Source: Pandoraea aquatica (GTDB taxonomy: Bacteria; Pseudomonadota; Gammaproteobacteria; Burkholderiales; Burkholderiaceae). Taken from it: a stretch of DNA of 64,000 bases. A program made the translations under genes and the position numbers. Below the pieces are notes generated by a model. The model saw only the letters and a list, made by a program, of their open reading frames with translations, made no database searches and had not been told where the DNA came from. The stretch is from contig NZ_CABPSN010000010.1 in assembly GCF_902459565.1 (NCBI RefSeq), forward strand, positions 62,001 to 126,000. The letters run 5' to 3'. Position 1 is the first letter of the stretch. Every line of letters starts with the position of its first letter. Below are positions 49,645-59,724 of the stretch, one piece after another.

Positions 49645-51963
49645 ATGCCCGATCTGCTCGCCAATCTGAACCCCGAACAACTGGCCGCCGTCACGCTTCC
49701 CGACGAGCCGGCCCTCATTCTCGCGGGCGCGGGTTCCGGCAAGACGCGCGTGCTCACCACCCGTATCGCCTGGCTGATCCAGCAGGGACACGTCGGCCCG
49801 GCAGGCATTCTGGCGGTGACCTTTACCAACAAGGCCGCCAAGGAAATGCAGGCCCGGCTTGGCGCGATGCTGCCGATCAGCACGCGCGCCATGTGGATCG
49901 GCACCTTCCACGGGCTGTGCAACCGCATGTTGCGCGCGCACTTTCGCGACGCCGGGCTGCCGCAGAGCTTCCAGATCCTCGACCAGTCCGATCAGCTCTC
50001 CGCCATCAAGCGGATGATGAAGGCGGCGAATGTCGACGATGAGAAATTTCCGCCCAAAAATCTCCAATATTTCATCAACAACGCGAAGGAACAGGGCCTG
50101 CGGCCGCATGAAGTCGAGGCCAACGACGCGTTCAACCAGAAGTTCGTCGAACTGTACGCGAGCTATCAGGAGCAATGCCAGCGCGAGGGCGTGGTCGATT
50201 TCGCCGAACTGCTGCTGCGCTGCTTCGAACTGCTCAAGCACAACGAGCCGCTGCGCGTGCATTACCAGTCGCGCTTCCGTCATATCCTCGTCGACGAGTT
50301 CCAGGACACCAACAAGCTCCAGTATGCGTGGCTGAAGATGCTCGCCGGCACCCAGGCTGCCGTGTTCGCCGTGGGCGATGACGACCAGAGTATCTACGCG
50401 TTTCGTGGTGCCAACGTCGGCAATATGGCTGACTTCGAGCGCGAATTCCGCGTTCGTCACCTGATCAAGCTGGAGCAGAACTATCGCTCGCACGGCAATA
50501 TTCTCGACGCCGCCAACGCGCTGATTTCCAACAACGCGCGACGTCTGGGCAAGAATCTGCGTACCGACGCGGGGCATGGCGAGCCGATTCGCGTCTACGA
50601 AGCGGCGACCGACCTGCAAGAGGCCAGTTGGCTCGTCGAAGAAATCAAGGCGCTGGTCGCACAAGGTCTGTCGCGGCAGGATGTGGCGATTCTGTATCGC
50701 AGCAACGCTCAGTCGCGGGTGATGGAACATGCGCTGGTCGGCGCGGGCATCGCCTACCGCGTGTATGGTGGCCTGCGCTTTTTCGAGCGTCAGGAAGTCA
50801 AGCACGCGCTGGCGTATCTGCGTCTGATCGAGAATCCGAACGACGATACGGCGTTCGTACGCGTCGTCAATTTCCCCACGCGCGGGATTGGCGCACGTTC
50901 GCTGGAGCAACTGGCCGACGCGGCGCGTCTCTACAACTGCTCGATGTATGCGGCTGTGCCTTATATGACGGGCAAGGCCGGGACCAATCTGCTCGCGTTC
51001 GTACGCATGATCGAACAGATGCGCCACGCGACCGAGCGGCTCACGCTGCCGGAGGTGGTGACGCATGTCATCGATGCGAGCGGCCTGATTGCGCACTATC
51101 AGACCGAGAAGGAAGGTCAGGACCGCATCGAGAACTTGCAGGAACTCGTGCATGCCGCCACGGCCTTCATCGCTGAAGAGGGGTATGGGCTGGACGCACC
51201 GGCGCGTCTGATTGCGATGCGCCCCGCACTGCCGGGCGCGCCTGACGTGCTGGCGTCCCCCGATGGCGTGGTCGACGCCGATACGCCGGTGGAGATGACC
51301 CCGCTCGCAGGCTTCCTCTCGCACGCGTCGCTCGAAGCGGGCGACAACCAGGCCGAAGCCGGGCAGGACGCCGTGCAACTGATGACGGTGCACGCTGCCA
51401 AGGGGCTGGAATTTACGGCGGTGTTCGTCACCGGCCTGGAAGAGGGGCTGTTCCCCCATGAAAACAGTGCCCTCGAACTCGACGGGCTCGAAGAAGAGCG
51501 TCGTCTGATGTACGTGGCGATCACGCGCGCGAAGGAGCGTCTGTACCTGTCGTTCACGCAAAGCCGCATGTTGCACGGCCAGACACGCTACAACGTGCGC
51601 TCGCGCTTCTTCGACGAAATCCCCGAGGAAGTGCTGAAGTTCCTTACGCCGCGTGCGCAACCGGGCGCGCGTCTGAGTCAGAGCGAACCGGCCTGGGGGC
51701 GTGACTGGTTCTCACGTCCGCAGGTCAGCGCGCCGAAGGACGAGTGGGCGGCGACGAAGTCCGAGCAGGCGCTGGCCGACCGCTCGCGCGCGTCGGAGAC
51801 GGGCTTTAAGCTGGGGCAGGGCGTGTTCCACACCAAGTTCGGCGAAGGCAAGATCATCGGGCTGGAAGGCACGGGTGACGAGGCGCGTGCGCATGTGAAG
51901 TTCGGCCGTCACGGCGAGAAATGGCTGGCGCTGGCCGTGGCAAAGCTTCAGCCGATCGAGTGA
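49645..51963 (+). CDS. uvrD: UvrD/Rep-family DNA helicase
   Basis: A 772-residue SF1 helicase. Motif I is GAGSGKTRVLTTR, motif II DEFQDTN, motif III VGDDDQSIYAFRGA and motif V MTVHAAKGLEF. Size and C-terminal tudor-like segment (GVFHTKFGEGKIIGLEGTGD) fit UvrD/PcrA, which unwinds DNA in nucleotide and mismatch repair. The divergent promoter lies between 49534 and 49645. Confidence 0.93.
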   Translation: MPDLLANLNPEQLAAVTLPDEPALILAGAGSGKTRVLTTRIAWLIQQGHVGPAGILAVTFTNKAAKEMQARLGAMLPISTRAMWIGTFHGLCNRMLRAHFRDAGLPQSFQILDQSDQLSAIKRMMKAANVDDEKFPPKNLQYFINNAKEQGLRPHEVEANDAFNQKFVELYASYQEQCQREGVVDFAELLLRCFELLKHNEPLRVHYQSRFRHILVDEFQDTNKLQYAWLKMLAGTQAAVFAVGDDDQSIYAFRGANVGNMADFEREFRVRHLIKLEQNYRSHGNILDAANALISNNARRLGKNLRTDAGHGEPIRVYEAATDLQEASWLVEEIKALVAQGLSRQDVAILYRSNAQSRVMEHALVGAGIAYRVYGGLRFFERQEVKHALAYLRLIENPNDDTAFVRVVNFPTRGIGARSLEQLADAARLYNCSMYAAVPYMTGKAGTNLLAFVRMIEQMRHATERLTLPEVVTHVIDASGLIAHYQTEKEGQDRIENLQELVHAATAFIAEEGYGLDAPARLIAMRPALPGAPDVLASPDGVVDADTPVEMTPLAGFLSHASLEAGDNQAEAGQDAVQLMTVHAAKGLEFTAVFVTGLEEGLFPHENSALELDGLEEERRLMYVAITRAKERLYLSFTQSRMLHGQTRYNVRSRFFDEIPEEVLKFLTPRAQPGARLSQSEPAWGRDWFSRPQVSAPKDEWAATKSEQALADRSRASETGFKLGQGVFHTKFGEGKIIGLEGTGDEARAHVKFGRHGEKWLALAVAKLQPIE

Positions 51964-52003
51964 TCGTGCGTGCGGCAGCGGAGCCATAAGCCAAGGCAAT
52001 AAA

Positions 52004-52027
52004 AAAGGGCACCTTCGGGTGCCCTTT
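52004..52027. terminator. Bidirectional terminator between uvrD and the membrane protein gene
   Basis: Perfect stem AAAGGGCACC/GGTGCCCTTT with a TTCG loop, between convergent genes. Confidence 0.85.
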
Positions 52028-52056
52028 GCTTTTCTCGACGCAGGTCGATGCCAGAC

Positions 52057-52869
52057 TCAAGCCTCTGGCGGCGAAACGTTCGGATCGAGTGCGCCGATCT
52101 CCTGCACGCCGAAGCATCCGCGATAGCTGGCGTAAAACGAGCAATAGATGATGGCCGCGAACAGCAGCGACAGCGGCGAGACCAGAAGAATGGCGTATTG
52201 GAAAACGCCCAGCACCGCCATGATGATCGTGAGAATCATCGACGCCCCGGCTGCGAGCAACATCACACACAGCGCGTAGACGACGAAGGCGCGGAAGTTA
52301 CGCGTGCAGGCCGTCCAACTGAAGAAGATGGCCTTGACGGGCGTAATGTCGTGCCACGCCACGAGCACCGGCGCGAACCAGAACAACATCGCCACCGGGA
52401 TGTACGCGATGGCGAAGGCAATGGCGGCGACCAATCCGGCCGTGCCGTTCATGATCTCGTCGCGGTTGACGTTGCCGTCGAACAGCAGGTTGTTGATCAC
52501 TTCGCTGCCGTTGAACAGCGAAGAAATCAGGTAAGCGGCGACGGTCGCGGCCATGTAAAAGCCGCCGAGCACCAGCAAACGCCGGGCGATTTCCTTGCCG
52601 TGTCCGCGAAAACCGTCGAGCAACACCTGCGGCAGCACCTGTTTGTTCTTGATGATGTCGCGGCAGGCGGCCATGAAGCCCACCGACAGGCCCGGAACGA
52701 GGACGAGCAAGATGGGCCCACCGATGATCGGCACGAAGGAGATCAACAACGTGCCGAACATGTAGGCAAACAGCAGGCTCATGATGGCGAGCGGGTTCTT
52801 GCGGAACAGCCAGATGCCCTGGCGCAGCCACAAATAACCACTCTTCGGCGGGACTTCAAGCAATTGCAT
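52057..52869 (-). CDS. BPSS1780-family membrane protein
   Basis: A 270-residue inner-membrane protein from the ATG at 52869 (MQLLEVPPKSGYLWLRQGIW), with about five to six helices. Burkholderiales proteins named after BPSS1780 have this N-terminus and follow thrB. Longer frames upstream overlap thrB and lack homologous features. Function unknown. Confidence 0.82.
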   Translation of the reverse strand: MQLLEVPPKSGYLWLRQGIWLFRKNPLAIMSLLFAYMFGTLLISFVPIIGGPILLVLVPGLSVGFMAACRDIIKNKQVLPQVLLDGFRGHGKEIARRLLVLGGFYMAATVAAYLISSLFNGSEVINNLLFDGNVNRDEIMNGTAGLVAAIAFAIAYIPVAMLFWFAPVLVAWHDITPVKAIFFSWTACTRNFRAFVVYALCVMLLAAGASMILTIIMAVLGVFQYAILLVSPLSLLFAAIIYCSFYASYRGCFGVQEIGALDPNVSPPEA

Positions 52870-52900
52870 AGGGTTCGAGAGACTCCGAGTGGGCGTCGGG

Positions 52901-53872
52901 TTACAGCCAGGGAATGGAAACGGCTTCGATGCGTTTGCGCAGGATTCGTTCGAAATGCCCCGGATCGTGCGGCTTGAGCATTTCGGCCGCCCGCGGCAAG
53001 TGAAAATCATACAGGCGCGAGAGCCAGAATCGCAGCGCGCCCGCTCGCAGCATGTCGCGCCAGTGCGACGCCTCGATGTCGGTCAGCGGGCGCACCGTTT
53101 CGTATGCACGCAGCATCGCGTGCACACGGACGTCGTCCAGCTCGCCGGTGGTGAGGTCGCAGCACCAGTCGTTGACCGTCACGGCCAGATCGAACAGCCA
53201 CTTGTCGCAGCCGGCAAAGTAGAAGTCGAAGAAGCCGCCCAACTGCGGTGAGCCGTCTTCTGCTTTGTCGAAGAGTACGTTATCGCGGAACAGATCGCAG
53301 TGGCACGGCCCAGCCTGCATCGCGCGGTAGTCGCCGGAGCCGAAGAACGCCTCCTGATGTGCCATTTCGTTTTCCAGCAGCGCGCGTTCGGCATCGCTCA
53401 GGTAGGGCAGCACCGCCGGAGCCGCCTCGCGCCACCACGGCAAGCTGCGCAGGTTGGCTTGTTCCAGCGTGAAGTCGCGTCCGGCCAGATGCATGCGGGC
53501 GAGCATCGCGCCGACATGGGCGCAGTGCTCGGCGGCCGGAGCCAGTTCGGAGCGACCCGCCAGCTTGGTGACGATAGTGGCCGGCTTGCCGTTCAGCTCG
53601 CCAAGAATCTCGCCCGTGCGATCCGGAATCGGATCGGGCACCGGCACGCTGTGATGCGCCAGATGGCCCATCAATTGCAGGTAGAACGGCAACTGCGTGG
53701 CCGTGAGCTTCTCGAACAGCGTCAGCACGAACTCGCCGCGCTCGGTCGTCAGGAAGTAGTTGGTGTTCTCGATGCCCGAGCTGATGCCCCGGAAGTCGAG
53801 AACATTCCCCAAATCGTAGCGTTGCAGCCACTGCTGGAGCTGCTCGGGCGAGACGGAAGTAAAAACGGCCAT
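52901..53872 (-). CDS. thrB: Homoserine kinase, ThrB2 type
   Basis: A 323-residue enzyme of the APH-like homoserine kinase family, from the ATG at 53872 ([20 protein letters not shown]). The catalytic loop is [13 protein letters not shown] and the metal-binding Asp lies in [14 protein letters not shown]. It phosphorylates homoserine for threonine synthesis. It is transcribed with the membrane protein gene 31 bp downstream. Confidence 0.93.
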   Translation of the reverse strand: MAVFTSVSPEQLQQWLQRYDLGNVLDFRGISSGIENTNYFLTTERGEFVLTLFEKLTATQLPFYLQLMGHLAHHSVPVPDPIPDRTGEILGELNGKPATIVTKLAGRSELAPAAEHCAHVGAMLARMHLAGRDFTLEQANLRSLPWWREAAPAVLPYLSDAERALLENEMAHQEAFFGSGDYRAMQAGPCHCDLFRDNVLFDKAEDGSPQLGGFFDFYFAGCDKWLFDLAVTVNDWCCDLTTGELDDVRVHAMLRAYETVRPLTDIEASHWRDMLRAGALRFWLSRLYDFHLPRAAEMLKPHDPGHFERILRKRIEAVSIPWL

Positions 53873-54004
53873 GCGTGCGTTGAGTGGATAAGCCTCAGAC
53901 AAACGGCCCGTGCGCGTGCAGCGGGCCGCTGGTTTGAGACAAACAGGAAGCAGGCGCGCCGAAAGGTGCGGGTGGCGCGCGAAAGAGTCAGATTACCAGA
54001 GACG

Positions 54005-54373
54005 TCAGAACTTCAGGCCGACGGACGGCAGACGGTCGTTTTGCGACGTGTTGTCACGTGCGCGCGGCGCGTTGTCGGGCGGCGTGGTCAACTGGTAGTT
54101 GGTGCCGAAACGGGAGTGGACGTCGATTTCCGTGGGCTTGCCGCGATCGCGGTACTCGGTCACGGTCGTGCCCTGGTCGTTGACGTAATAGCTCGGCTTG
54201 CGTTCCTGGTTGACGTCGACGTTCTGGACGCTGGTGGCCGCAGCGCGGGCGTCGGCTTCACGTTTGGCGGCTTGTGCGGCGGTTTCCTTGCCGTCCTGAG
54301 CGTAGACATGACCGGCGAACAGCAGGCCGGCACCGATCATCAGGGGCAGGGCACGGGAAAAGCGCGTTTTCAT
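54005..54373 (-). CDS. DUF2782-type small exported protein
   Basis: A 122-residue protein starting at 54373 with GGAG 7 bp upstream and a signal peptide MKTRFSRALPLMIGAGLLFA ending AQD. The mature part has a predicted beta pattern (PSYYVNDQGTTVTEYRDRGK) as in DUF2782, which recurs between polA and thrB in Burkholderiales. Function unknown. Confidence 0.75.
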   Translation of the reverse strand: MKTRFSRALPLMIGAGLLFAGHVYAQDGKETAAQAAKREADARAAATSVQNVDVNQERKPSYYVNDQGTTVTEYRDRGKPTEIDVHSRFGTNYQLTTPPDNAPRARDNTSQNDRLPSVGLKF

Positions 54374-54730
54374 CATTATTCTCCGAGGGCGGGAACGCAT
54401 CCGCGACGTAAGAGGCAAGCCGGGCCGGCGCAGCGGGTTCCAATCTGTCCATTCTATCAAACGTACCCCACTTCGCATTGTGGAATCTCGCGGAATGCAC
54501 CGTCGTTGCTTGCCTGCAGCGCTTTTTGCCCTCACCAATGAACGTTTCATGACAAGGTTTCTGTCCGAAATGTGAGATTTCGGATGATTCTTCTTCTGCC
54601 TTTATATTTCCTTTGGTTATAAAGAAATCACAAAACAGTCGTTCGCATCGAGGTCATGTTCTGGCACTCTTGCAAGTTGTCTCAATGGGTGGCCAGGTGC
54701 CACCCATCTGCATTCTGGAGTCAGAAAGTC
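54374..54730. other. Divergent promoter region with a hairpin upstream of the YeeE gene
   Basis: A 357-bp stretch between divergent genes, AT-rich near 54580-54650. A hairpin ATGGGTGG/CCACCCAT with a 7-nt loop lies at 54685-54707, in the likely leader of the YeeE gene. No coding region is supported. Confidence 0.4.
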
Positions 54731-55963
54731 ATGTCGTCTTCCGCTTCGGCTGCCGTTAAAACGGCGTCGCCTTCTCCCTCTTCCTACAATGCTCGCCCGC
54801 TGACGATTGCGCTGGTGCTCATCGTCATCGGCATCGCGTACCTGCAAGCGACGGTCGGCCCAAAGCAGGCCGCGCTGGCCGGCGTCGGCGCGTTGCTTGG
54901 CGTGGCGCTGTATCACGCGGCGTTCGGTTTCACGTCGGCGTGGCGCGTGTTCATTTCGGATCGTCGTGGCGCGGGATTGCGCGCGCAGATGGTGATGCTC
55001 GCGGTCGGTGTCGTGCTGTTCTTCCCGGCACTGGCGGACGGCACGCTCTTCGGCAACAAGGTCGTCGGTCTCGTCTCGCCGGTCGGCGTGTCGGTGGCGT
55101 TCGGCGCGTTCATCTTCGGTATCGGCATGCAGCTCGGCGGCGGTTGCGCGTCGGGCACGCTGTACACGGCGGGCGGGGGCAACACGCGCATGCTGGTGAC
55201 GCTCGCGGCGTTCATCGTCGGCTCGGTCGTAGCGACGGCGCATCTGCCGTGGTGGGAATCGCTGCCGCACATTAAGCCTGTGTCTCTCGTGAAGACGTGG
55301 GGCCTGTGGTCCGCGCTGATTGCGAACCTCGCGCTGTTCGCCGCCATCGGCGCGTTCACGCTGTGGGCCGAGAAGCGTCGCCATGGTCGTATCGTCGGTG
55401 TGCCGATGACGCGTAATGCCAAAGGCAAGCCCGCACTGCTGCGCGGTCCGTGGCCGCTGGTGTGGGGCGCCCTCGCGCTCGTGCTGCTCAATTACGCAAC
55501 GCTTGCTCTGGCGGGCCGCCCGTGGGGTGTGACGTCGGCATTCGCGCTGTGGGGTGCGAAGGCGTTCATGGCCGTGGGGATCGATGTCGCTTCGTGGCCG
55601 TACTGGGCCAAGCAGATCAACGTGCTCAACGCGCCGGTCTCGCAGGACGTGACGACCGTCATGGATCTGGGCATCATCCTCGGCGCATTGGTGGCCGCCT
55701 CGCTGGCGGGCAAGTTTGCGCCGGTGTGGAAGGTGCCAGTGCGTTCGCTGATCGCGGCTATCGTGGGTGGTCTGCTGCTCGGCTACGGCGCGCGTCTGGC
55801 GTACGGTTGCAACATCGGGGCCTATTTCAGCGGCATCATCTCCGGCAGTCTGCACGGCTGGCTGTGGCTGGTGGCGGCGTTCTTCGGCAACGTGTTCGGC
55901 ACGCGTCTGCGTCCGTTCTTCGGTCTGGAAGTCGAGACCACGCCGCGCGAAAGCGGTTGCTGA
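54731..55963 (+). CDS. YeeE/YedE-family sulfur-compound transporter
   Basis: A 410-residue membrane protein from the ATG at 54731, with about nine to ten helices. The two half-repeats each have a Cys motif: GGGCASGTLYTAGGGN and YGCNIGAYFSGIISGS. In the YeeE/TsuA family these Cys relay thiosulfate through the membrane. Substrate is therefore probably thiosulfate or a similar sulfur compound. A longer frame from 54656 is not supported. Confidence 0.87.
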   Translation: MSSSASAAVKTASPSPSSYNARPLTIALVLIVIGIAYLQATVGPKQAALAGVGALLGVALYHAAFGFTSAWRVFISDRRGAGLRAQMVMLAVGVVLFFPALADGTLFGNKVVGLVSPVGVSVAFGAFIFGIGMQLGGGCASGTLYTAGGGNTRMLVTLAAFIVGSVVATAHLPWWESLPHIKPVSLVKTWGLWSALIANLALFAAIGAFTLWAEKRRHGRIVGVPMTRNAKGKPALLRGPWPLVWGALALVLLNYATLALAGRPWGVTSAFALWGAKAFMAVGIDVASWPYWAKQINVLNAPVSQDVTTVMDLGIILGALVAASLAGKFAPVWKVPVRSLIAAIVGGLLLGYGARLAYGCNIGAYFSGIISGSLHGWLWLVAAFFGNVFGTRLRPFFGLEVETTPRESGC

Positions 55964-56008
55964 TTCTGATTCTGATGGGGTGCTCCGGCGGACGCGCGTC
56001 CGCCACAA

Positions 56009-56044
56009 AAAACGGCGCTCGCGATGATCTCGCGGCGCCGTTTT
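56009..56044. terminator. Bidirectional terminator between the YeeE and LOG genes
   Basis: Stem AAAACGGCGC/GCGCCGTTTT with an inner TCGCGA/CGCG pairing, between convergent genes. Confidence 0.8.
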
Positions 56045-56072
56045 GCATTGCAGATGTCGTTGACGTCAGCGC

Positions 56073-56807
56073 TTACAGATAGAACATCTTCTCGCTGGTT
56101 TCCGTCTCGGGTTCGATGTGGCCGTCGTAGAACGCGAAGACCGCCTTGAGAATCTCGTCGGGGTCGTCGATCACCTGCACGAGATCGAGATCCTTCTCGC
56201 TGATAAGGCCCATCGGCAACATCGACGAGCGCACCCAGTCCAGCAGGCCTTTCCAGAACTCCGAACCCACCAGAATGACCGGAACGCGACGCGACTTCTG
56301 CGTCTGGATCAGTGTGAGCACTTCGGACAATTCGTCGAGCGTGCCGAAGCCGCCGGGCATGATCACGAAGGCGTCCGAATTCTTGACGAACGTGACCTTA
56401 CGGGTGAAGAAGTGGCGAAAGCGCAGCGAGATGTCCTGCCACTGATTGCCTTTTTGCTCGTGCGGAAGTTCGATGTTCAGACCGACGGTCGGCGACGCGC
56501 CGCCGTGCGCGCCCTTGTTGGCCGCTTCCATGATGCCCGGGCCGCCACCGGAGATGACGGCGAAGCCGTTGTCCGAGAATTTGCGGGCAATCGTCATCGT
56601 CAGTTTGTAGAACGGCGATTTCGGCTTGATGCGGGCGCTGCCGTAGATGCTGACGGCCGGCCGGATCTCCGACAGGTACTCGGTCGCCTCGATGAACTCT
56701 GCCATAATCGTGAACATCTGCCACGACGCGCGCGCCTTCTTGGCGGTGGCGCGCTCATGGTCTGCCAACTGGCGCAGACTCGGTATCTCTTTTCTTCTCT
56801 TGGTCAT
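56073..56807 (-). CDS. LOG-family protein (TIGR00730)
   Basis: A 244-residue Rossmann-type protein. The LOG signatures are ISGGGPGIMEAANKGAHGG and MPGGFGTLDELSEVL (PGGxGTxxE). Members hydrolyse the N-glycosidic bond of nucleoside 5'-monophosphates, such as cytokinin ribotides. The ATG at 56807 lies directly beside the polA ATG on the other strand (CATATG), so the two leaders overlap each other's coding DNA. Confidence 0.9.
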   Translation of the reverse strand: MTKRRKEIPSLRQLADHERATAKKARASWQMFTIMAEFIEATEYLSEIRPAVSIYGSARIKPKSPFYKLTMTIARKFSDNGFAVISGGGPGIMEAANKGAHGGASPTVGLNIELPHEQKGNQWQDISLRFRHFFTRKVTFVKNSDAFVIMPGGFGTLDELSEVLTLIQTQKSRRVPVILVGSEFWKGLLDWVRSSMLPMGLISEKDLDLVQVIDDPDEILKAVFAFYDGHIEPETETSEKMFYL

Positions 56808-59546
56808 ATGTCGGAACAGCAAAGTCTGGAAGGTAAGACGCTCTTATTGGTCGATGGTTCGAGTTATCTGTATCGAGCCTATCACGCCCTGCCGGATTTG
56901 CGCGGCCCAGGCGGCGAGCCTACGGGCGCGCTGCACGGCATCGTCAATATGCTGCGCCGCATGCGTAAAGACGTTCATGCAGAGTACAGCGCTTGCGTTT
57001 TCGATGCAAAGGGCAAGACCTTCCGCGACGACTGGTACCCCGAGTACAAGGCGAATCGCCCGTCGATGCCCGAAGACCTGCGCGCGCAGATCGAACCGAT
57101 TCACGAAGCCGTGCGCGCGATGGGCTGGCCGCTGTTGATGATCGACGGCGTGGAAGCCGACGATGTCATCGGCACGCTTGCAAAGCGGGCGGCCGAACTC
57201 GGTATGCGCGTGGTCGTCTCGACCGGCGATAAGGACCTGGCGCAGCTCGTGAACGACCGCGTCACGCTCGTGAACACGATGACGAACGAAACGCTCGACG
57301 CGGCTGCTGTCGAAGCGAAATTCGGTGTGCCGCCTGCGCGCATCGTCGATTACCTCACGCTGGTGGGCGACACGGTCGATAACGTGCCGGGCGTCGAAAA
57401 ATGCGGGCCGAAGACGGCCGTCAAATGGCTCACGCAATACGGCGATCTCGATAACCTCGTTGCCAACGCCGCCGAGGTGAAGGGGGCCGTGGGCGAGAAT
57501 CTGCGACGTGCGCTCGACTGGCTGCCGATGGGGCGCAAGCTCGTGACGGTGGCGCTCGATTGCGATCTCACGCCGCAGGTCACCTCCATCGAAGCCAGTC
57601 TGCAAACGCAGCCTGAAGACGCCGAAGTGTTGCGCGATTTCTTCTCGCGTCACGGCTTCAAGACACTGCTGCGCGAAGCGGAAGCCACGGTGGCATCGCA
57701 AGCCGGTGAAGACGCGCCGGCACCGGTAGCCGACACCATCGAGCGTCAGTACGAAGCGGTGCTCACGTGGGCGCAGTTCGATGCGTGGCTGAAGACCATC
57801 GAAGCTGCCGAGTTGACGGCGTTCGATACCGAGACGACCTCGCTCGACGCGATGCAGGCACAACTCGTCGGTCTGTCGTTCTCATGCGAACCGGGCCGCG
57901 CGGCGTACATCCCGGTGGCGCACCGTGCGCCGGGGGAAGTCGAACAACTGCCGCGCGACGAAGTGCTCGCACGTCTGAAGCACTGGCTCGAGAGTCCCGA
58001 TCACAAGAAGGTCGGACAGAACCTCAAGTACGACGCACATGTGCTCGAGAACTATGGCGTGATACTGGGCGGTATTGCGCACGACACGCTGCTCGAATCG
58101 TACGTGCTCGAATCGCATCGCAGTCACGACATGGACAGTCTTGCGTCGCGCCATCTGGGCGTGACGACGGTCAAGTACGAAGACGTGTGCGGCAAGGGCG
58201 CCAAGCAGATTGGCTTCGACGACGTCAGCGTCGAACGTGCGACGGAGTACGCCGCGGAGGACGCCGACATCACGCTGCGTTTGCATCGTGCGCTGTACCC
58301 CGACGTCGCCCGCGAAGCCACGCTCGAATTCGTCTATCGCGATATCGAAATGCCCACGGCGCGCGTGCTTCAACGCATGGAGCGCAACGGCGTGCTGGTC
58401 GATACGGCGCGTCTGGCGGCGCAAAGCGATGAGATCGGACGCAAGCTGATCACGCTCGAAACCGAGGCATACGCGCTGGCCGGGCAGCAATTCAATCTGA
58501 ATTCGCCCAAGCAGATCGGCGACATCTTCTTCACGCAGCTGCAACTGCCGGTCGTCAAGAAGACGGCAAGCGGCGCGCCGTCGACCGATGAAGAAGTGTT
58601 GCAGAAGCTCGCCGAGGACTACCCGCTGCCGAAGGTGCTTCTGGAGTATCGCGGCCTCGCCAAACTCAAGTCGACGTACACGGACAAGCTGCCGAAGATG
58701 GTCAATCCGTCGACGGGGCGTGTGCATACGAATTACGCACAGGCCGTGGCGATCACCGGCCGTCTGGCGTCGAACGATCCGAACCTGCAGAACATTCCGG
58801 TGCGTACGGCCGAAGGGCGTCGTATTCGCGAGGCCTTCATCGCGCCGCCGGGCAGCCAGTTGGTCTCGGCCGACTACTCGCAGATCGAGTTGCGCATCAT
58901 GGCGCACATTTCGGGCGACGAAAGCCTGCTGCGCGCATTCGCGAATGGCGAGGACATTCACCGTGCGACCGCTGCGGAAATCTTCGCGGTCACACCGCTG
59001 GAGGTGTCTTCCGAACAACGCCGCTATGCCAAGGTCATCAACTTCGGTCTGATCTACGGCATGAGCGCGTTCGGGCTGGCTGCGAACCTCGGCATCGAGC
59101 GCGACGCCGCCAAGCAATACATCGATCGCTACTTCATGCGTTATCCGGGCGTGGCGCGCTACATGGACGAGACGCGCAAGAGCGCCAAGGCGAAGGGCTA
59201 CGTCGAAACGGTGTTCGGCCGTCGTCTGTGGCTGCCGGACATCAACGGCGGTAACGGTCCGCGTCGTCAGGGTGCCGAGCGCGCGGCCATCAATGCGCCG
59301 ATGCAAGGCACCGCCGCCGACCTCATCAAGCTGTCGATGATTGCCGTGCAGCGCTGGCTGGACGACAGCGGTTTGCAGACGCGTCAGATCATGCAGGTGC
59401 ACGACGAACTTGTGCTCGAAGTGCCGGATCATGAATTGGCTGAGGTTCGCAAGCGTCTGCCGGAACTGATGTGCGGTGTGGCCAAGCTGCGCGTGCCGTT
59501 GGTGGCCGAAGTCGGCGTTGGCGAGAACTGGGAACAAGCGCACTGA
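56808..59546 (+). CDS. polA: DNA polymerase I
   Basis: A 912-residue polymerase from the ATG at 56808 (MSEQQSLEGKTLLLVDGSSY), with no good ribosome-binding site. The 5' nuclease domain comes first, then a 3'-5' exonuclease with its metal residues intact (FDTETTSLDAM, and later Asp), then the polymerase with motif A SADYSQIELRIMAHISGDE, motif B RRYAKVINFGLIYGMSAFG and motif C MQVHDELVLEV. It is a three-activity Pol I for repair and Okazaki-fragment processing. Confidence 0.96.
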   Translation: MSEQQSLEGKTLLLVDGSSYLYRAYHALPDLRGPGGEPTGALHGIVNMLRRMRKDVHAEYSACVFDAKGKTFRDDWYPEYKANRPSMPEDLRAQIEPIHEAVRAMGWPLLMIDGVEADDVIGTLAKRAAELGMRVVVSTGDKDLAQLVNDRVTLVNTMTNETLDAAAVEAKFGVPPARIVDYLTLVGDTVDNVPGVEKCGPKTAVKWLTQYGDLDNLVANAAEVKGAVGENLRRALDWLPMGRKLVTVALDCDLTPQVTSIEASLQTQPEDAEVLRDFFSRHGFKTLLREAEATVASQAGEDAPAPVADTIERQYEAVLTWAQFDAWLKTIEAAELTAFDTETTSLDAMQAQLVGLSFSCEPGRAAYIPVAHRAPGEVEQLPRDEVLARLKHWLESPDHKKVGQNLKYDAHVLENYGVILGGIAHDTLLESYVLESHRSHDMDSLASRHLGVTTVKYEDVCGKGAKQIGFDDVSVERATEYAAEDADITLRLHRALYPDVAREATLEFVYRDIEMPTARVLQRMERNGVLVDTARLAAQSDEIGRKLITLETEAYALAGQQFNLNSPKQIGDIFFTQLQLPVVKKTASGAPSTDEEVLQKLAEDYPLPKVLLEYRGLAKLKSTYTDKLPKMVNPSTGRVHTNYAQAVAITGRLASNDPNLQNIPVRTAEGRRIREAFIAPPGSQLVSADYSQIELRIMAHISGDESLLRAFANGEDIHRATAAEIFAVTPLEVSSEQRRYAKVINFGLIYGMSAFGLAANLGIERDAAKQYIDRYFMRYPGVARYMDETRKSAKAKGYVETVFGRRLWLPDINGGNGPRRQGAERAAINAPMQGTAADLIKLSMIAVQRWLDDSGLQTRQIMQVHDELVLEVPDHELAEVRKRLPELMCGVAKLRVPLVAEVGVGENWEQAH

Positions 59547-59724
59547 TAGTGCGGGGCGGTCGGCGTTGCAGCATGCTTCGGCCGCCATGACGATCAAGGT
59601 CACGCAATAGCGGAAATAGGGTGACGGGTATACCCTAAGTCCGCACTCTGCGGTAAGGTAATCGCTATCGCCGGTCTGGCAAATGCTGACCGGCCGGACG
59701 GTTTTCCAAGCACGGGGAGTTATT

